Below the pieces are notes generated by a model. It had not been told where the DNA came from. It was given only the letters and a program-made list of their open reading frames with translations, and did no database searches. Shown piece after piece: positions 1-10,710 of a stretch of DNA of 64,000 nucleotides. The stretch's first letter is position 1. The number at the start of each line of letters is the position of its first letter. The position numbers were made by a program, and so were the translations under genes. Source of the stretch: Chrysemys picta bellii (lineage: Eukaryota > Chordata > Testudines > Emydidae). The stretch spans positions 35,897,583 through 35,961,582 of the forward strand of contig NC_088797.1 of assembly GCF_011386835.1 (NCBI RefSeq). Direction: 5' to 3'.

Positions 1-244
1 CTCCCCGGCAGCCAGAGTGCTATGGGGAGGGCGGCCAGCCCAGCCGGGGCCCCGCTCTCCCCGACCGGCCGGAGGGCGGCAAGCCCGCTGCATCTCCGCT
101 CTCCCCGGTGGCCGGAGCACCCCGGGGAGTTCCGCAAGCCCAGTCACGGCCCCGCTCTCGGGGCGGAGCACCCCGCTGCGCCGCCCCCCTCCAGGCGCCG
201 CCCCAAGCACATGCTTGGTGGGCTGGTGCCTGGAGCCAGCCCTG
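1..244 (-). mobile_element. hAT-like nonautonomous element, GC-rich, cut by the window edge
   Basis: The right end reads GGAGCCAGCCCTG, the reverse complement of the CAGGGCCGGCTCC terminus seen at 31034 and 26952. Adjacent sequence (CAAGCACATGCTTGG around 206-220) matches the subterminal part of those copies. The body is CpG-rich with CTCCCCGG-type units, like the minisatellite body of the 31034 copy. It is the same family in inverted orientation. The left end and its target duplication lie outside the window, so the duplication cannot be checked. The overlapping open frames here (up to 135 codons) are a consequence of GC richness. Confidence 0.5.
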
Positions 245-594
245 CAGGGATTCGCTACATTCATCATGCATAACATGTATTCTGGCACTGGTGTACACAG
301 CTCCTACAGACCTCCTGTATTTGTCAAGTGCAAGTACAGACACATCAAAAAGACAACAAATTGTAAGCGCAGCACATTATGTATGTCCAATATATCTTCT
401 GAGTATTTTCAAATGTTCTCCTAGAGAACTTCTGAACATCCAAACAGCCCTGTATTGCTTGCCAGAAATCCCTCATTAGGGTTTTATGAGCCTGATTCTC
501 CAACATCTTTACATATGTGTAGAGTGCAAAACACTACCAAGTCAGAACAAGAACAATTATTAACATAGTATTTGCGGTATGACAACACCTTGAG

Positions 595-790
595 GCCTTG
601 CTCAGGGCCTCGTGCTAGGCACTGTACAGACTTGGAATAGAAAAAGTCTCTGCCCATTAAGAGCTCTGGCCCAAATCTTCAAAGGTATTCAAATGCCTTT
701 GAGGATCTGGGCCTTATAGCCTAAACATATGATAAGAGACAACAGGTTGAGAAAAAACAAATGCACGCTGAGTTGACAAGGTAACTGAAA
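595..790. repeat. Ancient interspersed repeat resembling a MIR/CORE-type 3' tail
   Basis: The segment with GTGCTAGGCACTGTACA (612-628), then a phrase resembling GTCTCTGCCC and AAGAGCT, then AAGAGACAACAGGTTGAG near 733-750, matches from memory a diverged amniote repeat tail. It is interrupted by a short palindrome at 668-713. The family assignment is tentative. Confidence 0.5.
668..713. mobile_element. 46-bp palindromic MITE-like insertion
   Basis: The left arm GGCCCAAATCTTCAAAGG and the right arm CCTTTGAGGATCTGGGCC are imperfect reverse complements around a short loop. It sits inside the repeat at 595-790, between AAGAGCTCT and TTATAGCC. The transposon class is not known to me. Confidence 0.5.
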
Positions 791-2718
791 CAATTGATAC
801 AACAAGTAGCTATCTCAACACATCAACTCCCTAGCCAATTTTGAGTATAGTGTAGCGCATCTCAACTCCCACAAGTGATAGCATTTTGCACCCACTTTGC
901 ACAGGTGTTAAAAGCTTCACAAGAATCAGGCTGTTTAGACACACAGCAGTGTCAGCATCCTCCTTATGATTCTATCAGTGCTGTGACCTGGAGGATAGTA
1001 ATCTTTTGTGGTCAGAGGGCCATGCACATTTGACTCCGGACCTTGTGAGCCTGCCAAAAATATTACAATTGCTACTAATATGTTTCTGCTATGTGGATAC
1101 CTGGATTTAGACTATCAGATTATTTTGTATAGGCCCCTGAACTGCCATTGGCCTGTAACAACTTTTGGTCACTACTTCTCAACCAGACTAGATTCAGCCA
1201 ATGACCTATAGCTAACAGGCTCTGTAGTCCATAACCAGACCCAAACTATTTAGTCTCATTAAGTATCCCATTACTTCCTTGATCAAAACAGTCTAGTGAA
1301 TTTGCATTCATATTTCAAGGCTTTGTTGGTGAACATCCTAGATTCATTGGTGAAAAACAAGTATTTTCCTCCACTTGTAAGAGTAGCTGCAATGTATCTA
1401 TGACATCACTCAGCAAGGAAGTCAGCTCACAAAGTATGGGATTTCACTGTGAGGCTAAGGATGGCTGCATACCATAATTGTGCAGACTTTCCTCCCAAAT
1501 AAAACCCACACAGGAGCTAGAAAAACAAAACTCAATTTGCCATCTTAGGGTGTTCACTCCTCTCCCAGTGGGTGTCACTGACTTACCAGCACAGAGGAAA
1601 CAAGCAGAAGAAAGCTTGAAGAAACAGAGCAAAAAGGACAAAAAATACTTCTCAAATAAGCCTCCCATGCTAAATAAAGTTTATTAGCTGACACTGCTTT
1701 AAAAACAGGGATTTAGGTATGCAAGATAAGTGTGTGGATAATGTGAAAGAAAAAATGTTCAGACATACTGTACCTTAGGTATTTACATTCCTGTTTTTAT
1801 AATTATCTTAATTAAAGAGTAATTATTTCACTTCTAGATAGGCTTATCTCTAACATGAAACTACTTGTCTGCCATTACCAAAAAAATAAATACAAAAAGG
1901 AAACATCAAAATTGCATTTGTGACCAACTTTAATGGATGTTTTCTATTGTTAATACTGTCTTAGCTACAAGGAAAATACCTTGTACATGCAATTGGTATT
2001 GGTAGGTTGGAGGAAGAAGTCATGTTATTAATTATAGAAGTAGGATTTTCAGAAGCACCCAGGCAGTCAGCTAACAAAAATGTGATTTTTTTCTTAGCTT
2101 GAAAGAAAGGACAAGAATACAAACTATTAACCCATTGTTAACCACAAAATATAAGGTGAGCTCACTTCCCCCAAAGGATAAAACCCATTGGAGACAAAAA
2201 TCGGAGGTTCCCTTTGCTGAACGCCTTGCTATGTCACTAGGGGCGGGGAGGGGTTTCTTCATGTGGAAGACACCACAGGACCTACACCAAAACCTCATGG
2301 ATCCTGCGGACTATGGAGCCATGTGGAAGAATGCTCATTGTTTCTGCAACAGCTTTGGGCTGCAACATGACTCCAGTGGAGCCACATTACCAAGGACTCC
2401 TTTGGTTGGTACCCGCACTCAGCAGTTCCCTTAAGAGGGGATCCTGACCACACAGGGAATGATGATAGAGCCTGGGGCAGTATTACCTCTCCTGGGGAAT
2501 CTACCCAGGACCAGTACGGGAAATGTGCTTCCCCACTAGTTTCCAGCATTGGCCACCCCATTCATGACCCCAGTCCACCACCCACTCTTTCTCAACTCTC
2601 CTCTGTATAAACCCCAGTAGTATCAGGGACGAGGGAGTATTGAAGTAGTATCAGGGATGAGGGTTTGAGAGAGTGTCATCATGGAGGTGGCTCCCTTCTG
2701 CACAGGGCATTAGCAGGC
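791..2718. other. No recognisable gene; AT-rich unique-looking DNA
   Basis: No splice-flanked conserved reading frame, RNA gene or clear repeat is visible. Short open frames (up to about 111 codons at 2099-2434) have no recognisable domain. A GC-richer patch at about 2160-2640 has no identity I recognise. Confidence 0.5.
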
Positions 2719-2920
2719 ATGTTAGAGGGGGGGAAAGCTCAGTGGTTTGAGCATTGGTCTGCTAAGCCTAGGTTTGTGAGTTCAATCTTTGAGGGGGCCA
2801 CTTAGGGATCTAGGGCAAAATCAGTACTTGGTCCTCCTAGTGAAGGCAGGGGGCTGGACTCAATGACCTTTCAAGGTCCCTTCCAGTTCTAGGAGATACG
2901 ATATCTCCATTAATAAAATA
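2719..2920 (+). mobile_element. Turtle-type tRNA-derived Pol III SINE
   Basis: The head looks tRNA-derived. A box A-like stretch (AGCTCAGTGGTTTGAGC, 2734-2750) is followed by a box B-like stretch (GTGAGTTCAATC, 2775-2786). A conserved body containing GGGGCCACTTAGGGATCT and GGCAGGGGGCTGGACTCAA follows, and the element ends in an AT-rich tail. The layout and wording match the cryptodiran-turtle Pol III SINE family as I remember it. A second copy lies at 58910-59100. It is not a functional tRNA gene: box B is degenerate and no cloverleaf closes. No target-site duplication was found, because the right side abuts another repeat at 2921. Confidence 0.5.
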
Positions 2921-3162
2921 GGTGGTGTTTTAAAGTGTGTTAGCTAACATGAGTTAATTAATATTTTTAAACATCTCTTAGCACCCAGAGTAGACAGGGC
3001 TCAATATCTTTAAAAACATATTAGCTGGTCACGGTAAACCTCAAGAGCTGAACATGACCAGCTATTGCATTTATAAAAGTCACCACCTTTACCTGCACTA
3101 CGTGCTAAGTGTTGTTTAAAAACAAGTTAATTAGCACATCAGCTAACATTTTTAAATACCAC
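2921..3162. mobile_element. Palindromic MITE, about 240 bp, abutting the SINE
   Basis: The left arm starts GGTGGTGTTTTAAAGTG and continues through TTAGCTAACATGAGTTAATTA. The right arm ends AGCTAACATTTTTAAATACCACC. The two arms form an imperfect inverted repeat of about 50 bp. The interior is non-coding and contains a smaller inverted pair (AGCTGGTCACG at 3023 and ATGACCAGCT near 3055). The superfamily is unassigned. Confidence 0.5.
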
Positions 3163-4030
3163 CAGTTTCCCCAGTCTAGACAAGTCTTTTGTTTTATTGC
3201 TCACTGAGGTAACTGCTACACCCATTGTTACCTGTTTTACTCAGTGAGAACCTGGACCTACCCCTATTTCAATCAATAGGAATTCTGCCACTCACTGGAG
3301 CAGGAGCAGCCTTTCGGGAAGGGCTTGCTGTGGAGGTGCAACACCCATTAGTACCACGTTTTTTATTGCTCACTGTGGTAGGTGCTATGCCCTTGGCATC
3401 AAATAGTTAGACCTCACTCCAGCATCATGTGACTTCAACTGACAGGTGCAAAGAAGGGTGCAGACAAGCTGCTCTTTGCCTTCAAATTCCCTGACTTTCT
3501 TCTTTTCCGAGGGGCAATGGAACTACTAGACATGCTGAACTACATGGTTCAGTTCTTAGAAACTATGTCATTGCTGCTAAGCAGAACACATTTCTTTAAA
3601 ACACCCACCCTACTAAAGCACCTCAGTACGGATATTTTAAAATAAATAGATTATGACAATTACTAAATATTTATGGAGAAAATTGTGTTTCTAAAGCTAT
3701 ATTAGAATGACTGCTTAGTTTGGGATATCATTTCAAACGGGGAGGTGCAATGGTAATTATTGACCATGGGAATTGTGTGGCTTTAAATATTTTCCCCAAA
3801 CAAAAGGGATTTGGGGGACTGCAGAGCTACTGAACCCTTTTTTGGGCAGTTTGAAGTTAGCTGTTAAGAAAAGAGACATCTTCAGGCTGAAGCCCAGACT
3901 GCTTTCTACAATATTGTTATTTATTTTACATAAATATTTTTTTAAAAAATTACATTCGTACTGGGATTATATGAGGCGCGTATCCCACCAGCCTTACCAA
4001 TAGTAAACCAATAGAAATGTACCAATTACA
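3163..4030. other. No recognisable gene or repeat
   Basis: AT-rich sequence with two similar short phrases, TTTTATTGCTCACTG, at about 3190-3206 and 3361-3375. These suggest a local duplication or a diverged repeat. No coding or RNA signal was seen. Confidence 0.5.
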
Positions 4031-4102
4031 GGCAAAATCCTGCTCCCTTTCAAGTCAATGAGAGTTTTGTCATCAGCTTCAATGGGGCCAGGATTTCACC
4101 CT
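4031..4102. mobile_element. Short palindromic MITE (CAATGGGGCCAGGATTTCACC family)
   Basis: GGCAAAATCCTGCTCC on the left and GGGGCCAGGATTTCACC on the right are imperfect reverse complements. The centre contains CAAGTCAATG. Related copies occur at 36781 and about 61053. This type of palindrome is common in turtles and crocodilians. The exact family name is not assigned. Confidence 0.5.
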
Positions 4103-5162
4103 ATTTGTTCTTGCACACAATTACTAGAGATGGAATTGTAGGATATTTAAATAAATGATCTGTGTGAATAAATCTATGATACTCACAAAGCTCTTTCTTA
4201 CTAAAGAGATTTGGTTAGTCTCTATTCTGCCCCCCAGTGGCTTAACAATGAAACAGACCAAGATAAATGGAAAAACAAACAAACTAAAGGGTATAAATGC
4301 ACCAACCAATCTATATCTTCTAGATTTTACTTGTGGATATAAGAAAAGATGTGTCAAATTCTAGGTGATTAAGGAAAATAGTAAGAAGAATCTACTTCTG
4401 TCTCTAATCAAATAGATATTGTAAAGTCAATTTTCAGTGAGATAAATGCAGTATCTATATAAATAAATGCCATTTTACTTTTCTCCCCAATGAACAGCTA
4501 TTAATTTCACCAAAAAGTAAAATAATTTTCAAATATAATTTTCAAAATCACTTTAGAACACATTTTAATGAACTATTTTTGAACCATTTGTAGTTCATTA
4601 TATAAAAGGATTCATATATTTATTAATGCATTAAATTAGCTGTGGATGTATCAAAAATGAAATTGCTTCTGGCTTTTAATGTATAGCCATGCAAGACAAT
4701 ATTCTTTTGTTAGAGCTTCTAATAAATAATTCTTCTTTATTGAATGAAAATCTGGATCATAAGTAGTCTCAATAGACATGTGAAAATAAAATTCCTTTTT
4801 CCAAATGATTTTGTACTTTATTGCTGTATTTGGAAAAATGCTTGTTTGTATTCTCTATGGCACCCATATCCTGATAACATGATAATTATGCTGGCAGTGG
4901 AGTTTGTGCTTGTGTGATGTCTATTTTATCTTGAAAACATGGTTCAAACAGAATTGCCACAACATTTTTTTCCTATAATAAAAATTCTGCTGTTGGTATA
5001 ACTCACAGAAATTTCTTTTTTGCATTCAATTTCCTCTCCTTATTTTCCACCCAGCCAGAGATATTGCTGGGGATAAGTAATGAGGCTGCTATGTACATTT
5101 TATCCATTAATTTCTCTAGTGACCAAGTCATATGAGCAGAGAATCTGAGTACTTAAAGTTGG
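4103..5162. other. AT-rich, gene-free
   Basis: Very AT-rich sequence with several AATAAA-type words but no open frame of interest and no recognisable repeat. Confidence 0.5.
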
Positions 5163-6169
5163 TTAAGCAAGGATAATAAGGGAGCTCCTCACCCGCTTAA
5201 CCCTTGTAACTGCTACTTGAGCCAGCGTTCTCCAGGGCAGTTTGCTTGTCCCAACCCAACTCTGGCAGAGGCCTGGGGTCCCTGTGCTCTGTTTCCTGCC
5301 GCTCAATCCAGAGCCAGGGCTGTCTCCTGAGGCTGCTGCTCCTCCTGCTAGGGATGGAGGAGCTCCCTTGAAGATTTCTCCCACCCACTTCCAGATACTG
5401 CTCCTCCAACAGGGTTTTGGTCTCCCTGCCCATCTACAGTTGCTCCTCCCTTGCCAGGGGTCTCTTCCACACTTTACCCCTCTCTTTGCTCCTCTCTCAC
5501 CCCAAATGGCTGCTGCTTCTTTGGCTGGGGCACTATTGAGCTGGTCACTCGCTCTCCCTGCCTGCCTTACCTCAGTGGGGCCAGAGATCCCCTCAGCAGC
5601 GCTCTGTGCCTGTATCTGCTCTAACTCACATTGGTACCACAAACCACCCTTACCCGCTTTGGGCAATTTTACTGCACTGTCCTGTGACACCTGTCCCCTC
5701 ACAAAGGGGAACCCACCTCAGGGAAAATAGCAGCTTCCCCCTCCCCCCAGTTAGTCTGTTCTGTGCTCCTTTCCCTCACTGCCTTATACACCCCCCCCCA
5801 AATTCAGGGTGCCCTTCTCCAGCTTTTGTCCCCACTCCCCTGCCAGCTCCAGCCCCATTTGCCTCATCGGCTGCTCACTCCACATCTCCCCTTACCTGGG
5901 CTGGGAGTCAGGAAGTGGTGGCGGGGCTCCTGGGCTGGGGCTGCTGCTTTGCTGGGAGAGGGCTCAGCCACCTTCATCCCACTCACCCCTGCCCTCCGCC
6001 CCAGAGGGAGAAGGGCTGGCTGGCTCTTCCCTCTTACTGGTGGTTGCTAGGCTACGGAACTCCCAGCAGGCCGGGGGGGGGGGGGGAGAGGCAGGAGAGT
6101 AGAACAGAGCAAGGGCTTCTGGAACAGCCTTGGGACACTGACTGCACTGAGTAGGGGCAGGCATTAAGT
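5163..6169. repeat. GC-rich, CpG-poor block of unknown origin
   Basis: Composition changes sharply at about 5165 to C/T-rich, CpG-poor sequence, and back at about 6160, ending near a poly-G run (6072-6085). Open frames on both strands (179 codons minus at 5163-5702, 182 codons plus at 5606-6154) overlap each other, are rich in Pro, Ser and Leu, and have no domain I recognise. It may be a decayed LTR or another repeat, but no terminal repeats or target duplication were found. I do not call a gene here. Confidence 0.5.
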
Positions 6170-6391
6170 CAGGAGTTCTCAGACTTTTTTACTGGTGACC
6201 CCTTTCACAGAGCAAGCCTCTGAGTGCGACCCCCCCTCCTTATACATTAAAAACACTTGTTATATATTTAACACCATTATAAATGTTGGAGACAAAGCGG
6301 GGCTTAGGGTGGGAGCTGACAGCTCATGACCTCCCATGTAATAACCTCACGACCCCCTGAGGGGTTCTGACCTCCAGTTTGAGAACCCCTG
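6170..6391. mobile_element. hAT-type MITE, 222 bp, with target-site duplication
   Basis: It starts CAGGAGTTCTCAGACTTTT and ends CCAGTTTGAGAACCCCTG, so the termini are inverted repeats of the CAGGGGTTCTCAAA type. The flanks are CATTAAGT (6162-6169) and CCTTAAGT (6392-6399), an 8-bp duplication with one mismatch. The 8-bp length and the CAG-type terminus fit the hAT superfamily. There is no coding capacity. Confidence 0.5.
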
Positions 6392-6529
6392 CCTTAAGTG
6401 GTACTGTTGAACAGCATGCTCAGTCAGAGGCAGAGTTTAAGAACAGCAGCCACCAAGGCATCACAGTACACCAGCCCCTTGACCCGGCAGTGCAATGCAG
6501 TTTGCCAGTCTCAAGCATTATAAAATTGA

Positions 6530-6990
6530 GAGTCACATCCCCCCAAAACCATGAGATTTGGCTTAAAAGCTTGTGGTTTTTAAAATAATTTGGGTTTTAT
6601 TTGGAAAGTGTGGTCTAAAGGCCAGAGCACTGGACTGGGGCTCAGGAGACTGTGTTATAGTCCTGGCTCTGCCACTGGTCTGCTAGGTGACTGTGGGCAG
6701 GTTACTTCACTTCTATGCCTCAGTTTCCCCATCTGTAAAATTGAGATAATGATACCACTCTCCTTTGTAAAGTGTTTTGATATGTAGTGGTGAAAAGTGC
6801 TATGTAAGAGTTAGTGATTATTATTTTATTGGTCTTCTGATTTTTGAACCCTTAGCATTCACATATTCAAGCTTTTTGCCAACACCACAAAGGCTAGAAG
6901 TTTACGTTAAAAAAAAAATTAAAGTGAACATTCACGTAACATGACTCCAGGAGCTGGGGCTTTAAGTAAACCACCAAACACCACAAGAGT
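6530..6990 (+). repeat. Unnamed interspersed repeat (copy 1), split by a MIR-like SINE
   Basis: It contains CCATGAGATTTGGCTTAAAA near 6549, and after the SINE (6602-6823) resumes with GGTCTTCTGATTTTTGA and ATGACTCCAGGAGCTGGGGC (about 6940-6960). The same phrases recur at 7195-7460, and in a third copy split by the hAT at 26503. The family is not named by me. Confidence 0.5.
6602..6823 (+). mobile_element. MIR-like CORE-SINE with short target duplication
   Basis: It includes GCACTGGACTGGGGCTCAGG, the phrase CCTGGCTCTGCCACTGG, a core region, and CTCAGTTTCCCCATCTGTAA, all MIR-like, then a tail ending ATGTAAGAGTTAGTGATTAT. It is flanked by TTTTATT on both sides (6595-6601 and 6824-6830). It lies within an otherwise continuous repeat, so it inserted after that repeat. 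Confidence 0.5.
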
Positions 6991-7194
6991 TCCAGGCAGC
7001 CTTGTGATGTTTTTATTAAGGCATGGACAGCTTATTTTTAACAAAATTATTTTTATTTAAAAACCAGTGCATAAAACGGCAGTGAGGGACTGCCATAAGC
7101 CACAGCCCACCAATCTCTTCCTCCACCTCCTCTAAAGAGGGAGAAGGACCTGGTTTCCAAAATGGAGGAACCACTATTGTGAATGCCAAGTATT

Positions 7195-7460
7195 CAAAAA
7201 TGAATCAGGGGTCTCAAAATCATGAGATTGTCTTAAAAACAGATTTAGGTTGTTGTTGTTTTGTTTTAAAAAAAATCTTTGGTTTCTATTTTATGTATTT
7301 TCATTTTTGAGCTTCTAGAATGCACTCAAATTTTCTGCACAAACCATGAGGTGTAGAAACTTTTTTTTTTTAAATGAAAGTTGAGATCCTCTTGTTATCA
7401 CATGACTCCAGGAACTGGGGCTTTAAGACAACCCCAATATCATTAGATTCATCATCAACT
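7195..7460 (+). repeat. Unnamed interspersed repeat (copy 2)
   Basis: It contains TCAAAATCATGAGATTGTC and ATGACTCCAGGAACTGGGGC. These are near-identical to phrases in the copy at 6530-6990 and in the copy interrupted at 26503. Confidence 0.5.
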
Positions 7461-7763
7461 CACAAACCTGGGCAACAATGAGGATGACCTTTGTTCTCTG
7501 CAGCCACACCCCACATTCTTACACAAAGTCAGCTGCTCCACACAAGCCCCAAAGAATAGCCTATTGAGGGAAGGGGAACATAGCAATCACCCATCCCACA
7601 ACAAGGAGAAGACTATAGCTCTGCTACCCCTTACTTTAGCCCCTGGAGGATACTAGACATTGGTTGTGCAGAGTTCTCTTTGTGGAGGGGAGGATTTGCA
7701 GAGGGAAAGTGGTTGTGACTCTGATTCTCTAACACTTTACAGTTCCTGTAGTCATTTAGATAC

Positions 7764-7937
7764 TAGCCGTATGTCTACCCTGCAACTCAACGCCCACAGC
7801 TGGCCTGCCTCAGCTGGCTTGGGCTCACAGGGCTTTGGCTGTGGGGCTCTAAAATATCAGTGTAAATGTTAGGGCATGGGCTGGAGCCTGAGCTCTGGGA
7901 TCCCAGGAGGGGGAGGATCTGAATGTCTATGCTACAT
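7764..7937. mobile_element. Left part of a GTATGTCTAC-type MITE
   Basis: It starts at GCCGTATGTCTACCCTGCAA and contains GGCTCCAGCC-like internal sequence in reverse sense, then is cut off where an LTR-like sequence begins. The terminal GTATGTCTACAC phrase is shared with elements at 9829, 14931, 49921 and 51492. The right end was not found. Confidence 0.5.
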
Positions 7938-8172
7938 TGTCACAGGGTGCTCCACTCACCACTTGTGTGGATTAGCTCCTCAAGATCAACGCTCCTTCCC
8001 ATGGTTGTATGCTATCACCCCATCTCTCACTCTGATCTGCAGCTCCTCTCTTGTTCCAGCAAACACAGCATCCTCTTTGTGACTCAGCCCTCTGGCTAGC
8101 TCACTAAGCGTTTCCCCCCCTCTGGAGTACAGTCCTTCAATTTCCTGTCACTTCCACAGTGACTTCCAGGCA
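7938..8172 (+). mobile_element. Truncated LTR-like sequence
   Basis: It begins TGTCACAGGGTGCTCCACTC, resembling the start of the LTR at 35080 (TGTGACTGGGCTCCACTC). A later CTTTGTGACTCAGCCCTCTGG resembles its interior. The right side is lost against the hAT fragment that follows. No target duplication was seen. Confidence 0.5.
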
Positions 8173-8483
8173 GTCTTTCAATTCACTGCCCCACCGAGCA
8201 CCCTCCTACATCCCCAACGCCTCATCCCCAGCCCCACCTGAGAGCCCACACCCCCAGTCGGAGCCCTCACTCCCCCTCCCGCACCATACTCCCCTGCCCC
8301 AGCCCGGAGCCTCCTCCCACACCCTGAACTCCTCATTTCTGGCCCCAACCTGGAGCCTGCACTCCCAACCAGAGTCCTCACCCCCTCCCACATCCCAACC
8401 TCAATTCTGTGAGCATTCATGGCCCACCATACAATTTCTATTCCCATATGTGGCCCTCAGGCCAAAAAGTTTGCCCACCCCTG
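8173..8483 (-). mobile_element. Truncated hAT-like element
   Basis: The right terminus GTTTGCCCACCCCTG is the reverse complement of the CAGGGGTGGGCAAAC hAT end. The interior is made of repeated CAGCCCGGAGCCT / CCTCCCACACCC-type phrases. Related elements are at 28307-29217. The other terminus is missing, so no duplication can be tested. Confidence 0.5.
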
Positions 8484-8604
8484 ACTTAGACAGACACCTA
8501 TACAATGTGGATGCAAAACATGACCATGCTGATCCGGTAGCATTTACCCCTAGGTATCAATTCCTGCATAATGTGCAAGGCAGTGGACAGTAGACCAGGG
8601 GACT

Positions 8605-8810
8605 CCCCAGGCTCTGGATTTTATTGCTACTTCTGCCACTTCCTCTTTTAAAAACGTGAACAAACCACTGAACCTCTCTGTGCCTCATTTTGTCCATCAG
8701 TAAAAATACTTGTCTCACGTGGTTTAATGAGTTAATCCCATTATGCATTTATGTTCTAGGGGAATGGTGTCACATAAATGCAAAGTATTATTATAATCAC
8801 ACACAGCACT
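8605..8810 (+). mobile_element. MIR-like SINE, diverged
   Basis: GGCTCTGGATTTTATTGCTA and CTCTCTGTGCCTCATTTTG follow the MIR order (head, core, CTCAGTTTCCTC-like motif). The copy is strongly diverged and its ends are uncertain. Confidence 0.5.
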
Positions 8811-9828
8811 TGCAATCATTGTGTGGCCATTTCAAATATAAATATTGGAGTTCTGCAGTGAGGAAGCTAGACACATTCACAGGCAGATCTGTTTCAAAAT
8901 GATGGCCAAAGTAACATTTCTTTTTAAATTTGTGGAAGGAATGGGAGAGAGATATTTTTAGAGCCTCACAATAACCCGCTTAGACCTCTTGCCATTTTGG
9001 AATAGAGGGGTGCTGAAGAAGCAGGGTTCAGATCTGGATTCTGGGTTTGGATTGGCTTAATCAGGGTAGTGCACACACTCGTCTTGAGATACTACCAATG
9101 TTTTGTGAAACATTAGTCCTAAGTGGCCAAAATCTCAAGATATTGGCCCTTTTTGTGACATTTTGTTGCCCTCTTAGGACTTGCACCAGCTTGGGCTATG
9201 CTGTCATCAAGAGAGTTCAAATGCATCCAAATTGGAACCTAAATACATTGTTATGCTGAAAGGTGTTTAATGGCTGCAATCAGATGCGTCTTGGATCCAA
9301 ACACAATCGCAGACCTCATTAAAGCCAATGAGTGTGCTAAGCACACTCCTTCAAACTCAGCAGAAGGTGTGATCAAGCCTCTTTTTATAATAAATCCAGC
9401 TGCAAACAGTGGCTACTACTCAAGGAGTAGGCCACATGGTAGGCCAGGGCTAAGCACTTTGGACTGAGAGGTTTCCCTGGTTGCAAACACAGGAGCAAGG
9501 ATCAGTGCTTAATTTGTAATGAAAGAGGTGCTGGGGCTCAAACACTTTATTTTACATTCATAACTGCAATGCAGCAAGCCCAGAGGTGCCAGAGCTATGA
9601 ACTGCCAAGTGTAGAGGTATCAGGGCTCAGCCCTGGCAAGCATTAAGCACTGTCTAGGATATTAGTTTGCCGCCTGTGTGGAAGCAGATAAACTTGGGAA
9701 GGAGTTGTTAGCATGACCCAGAGAGGAAGCATAGAGACAGAGCTTCTTGGGCACCCAGCTTGCTGGAGTGGCAGAAGTAGGAATTTCTGCCTGCTGCTTG
9801 TTACTACTGCATTCAGGGGAATAGGACT
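8811..9828. other. No recognisable gene
   Basis: Only short frames of at most 70 codons are present. Nothing recognisable was found. Confidence 0.5.
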
Positions 9829-10061
9829 TGGGGTATTTCTACACTATGGTGCCTACACAGCATAGCCCTGTAGTGCAGACACAGCCTATGCTAACTGAAG
9901 GAGTTTTCTGTTGGTGTAGGAACACCACCTATCCCACCAAAGCTAGCTATGTTGATAGAACTGAGGGTTATATTGTCATAACTACATAGGTCGGAGGTGT
10001 GTTTTTTCACACCCCTGATATAACTATGCCGATATGACTTTCAAGTGTAGACGAGGCCTTG
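9829..10061. mobile_element. MITE with TCTACAC termini
   Basis: Left end GGGTATTTCTACACTATGG, right end CAAGTGTAGACGAGGCC. These are short imperfect inverted termini of the GGTATGTCTACACT type, which recurs elsewhere in the window. Non-coding. Exact boundaries are approximate. Confidence 0.5.
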
Positions 10062-10429
10062 GTATAAGCAAACAATATTATAATAAGCATATACCTGACT
10101 TGTTACACTGATTTCTTTTCCTAATAGAAATAACTCTGCAAGGCCCTGAATTTTAGGTAGCCACTTGGGCTTAAGAGGTAATATATTTATTTATTAAACA
10201 TTTGTAAATAGCAGCAGAGGTATGAACCGTATTTTACCAGGAGAATGGAGACTTGGGACCAGATTCTGATTTCACAGCAATGAAAATCATGGTGGAGTAA
10301 CTCTAATGAGGACAATAGGCCACAGAGACACCATGAAGTCCACTAGGTACATAGCCATTGCTGTTGCTTTTACATGAAAGATACTCAGATATCATGGTGA
10401 AGGGCAACACTAAAACACCTAAGACAGAA
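10062..10429. other. No gene; possible half-palindrome relic
   Basis: About 10256-10310 (ACCAGATTCTGATTTCACAG, then GTGGAGTAACTC) resembles half of the palindromic MITEs that follow. Nothing else was recognised. Confidence 0.5.
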
Positions 10430-10539
10430 AGGTCAAATTTTGCTCTCAGTTATTCTGTGCCAATCCTGAGTAATTCAGGTGATTGAAAATGAGTTACTAA
10501 GGATTTGCACCAGTGTAAGTGAAAGCAGATTTTGACCTA
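10430..10539. mobile_element. Palindromic MITE (GGTCAAATTTTGCTCTCAG family)
   Basis: Left arm GGTCAAATTTTGCTCTCAG, right arm GAAAGCAGATTTTGACCT, imperfect reverse complements about 110 bp apart end to end. A sibling lies at 10612. Confidence 0.5.
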
Positions 10540-10611
10540 CTGGAGTTACACTGAAGAAAGATCAAAATCATGCCCAAAGTGCCTGCCCTGAGAAATTTAA
10601 ATTCAATTAGC

Positions 10612-10710
10612 TAAATTCTGCTCTCAGTTGCATCAGAATAACTCTAGTAAAGGAAATAGTGTTTCACCAGATTTACAGTCGTGTAAAGGGAAAGCAGAGT
10701 TTGACTCTAA
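10612..10710. mobile_element. Palindromic MITE, second copy
   Basis: CTAAATTCTGCTCTCAGTTG on the left and GGAAAGCAGAGTTTGACTC on the right are imperfect inverted arms of the same family as 10430-10539. The two lie 72 bp apart. Confidence 0.5.

Noticed and set aside
2730..2790. tRNA gene
   Set aside because: Box A/B-like signals belong to a SINE head. No cloverleaf closes, and the same head is followed by the same body at 58910.
5163..5702. 179-codon minus-strand frame as a possible gene
   Set aside because: No domain, no splice context, and competing frames on the plus strand in the same GC-rich block.
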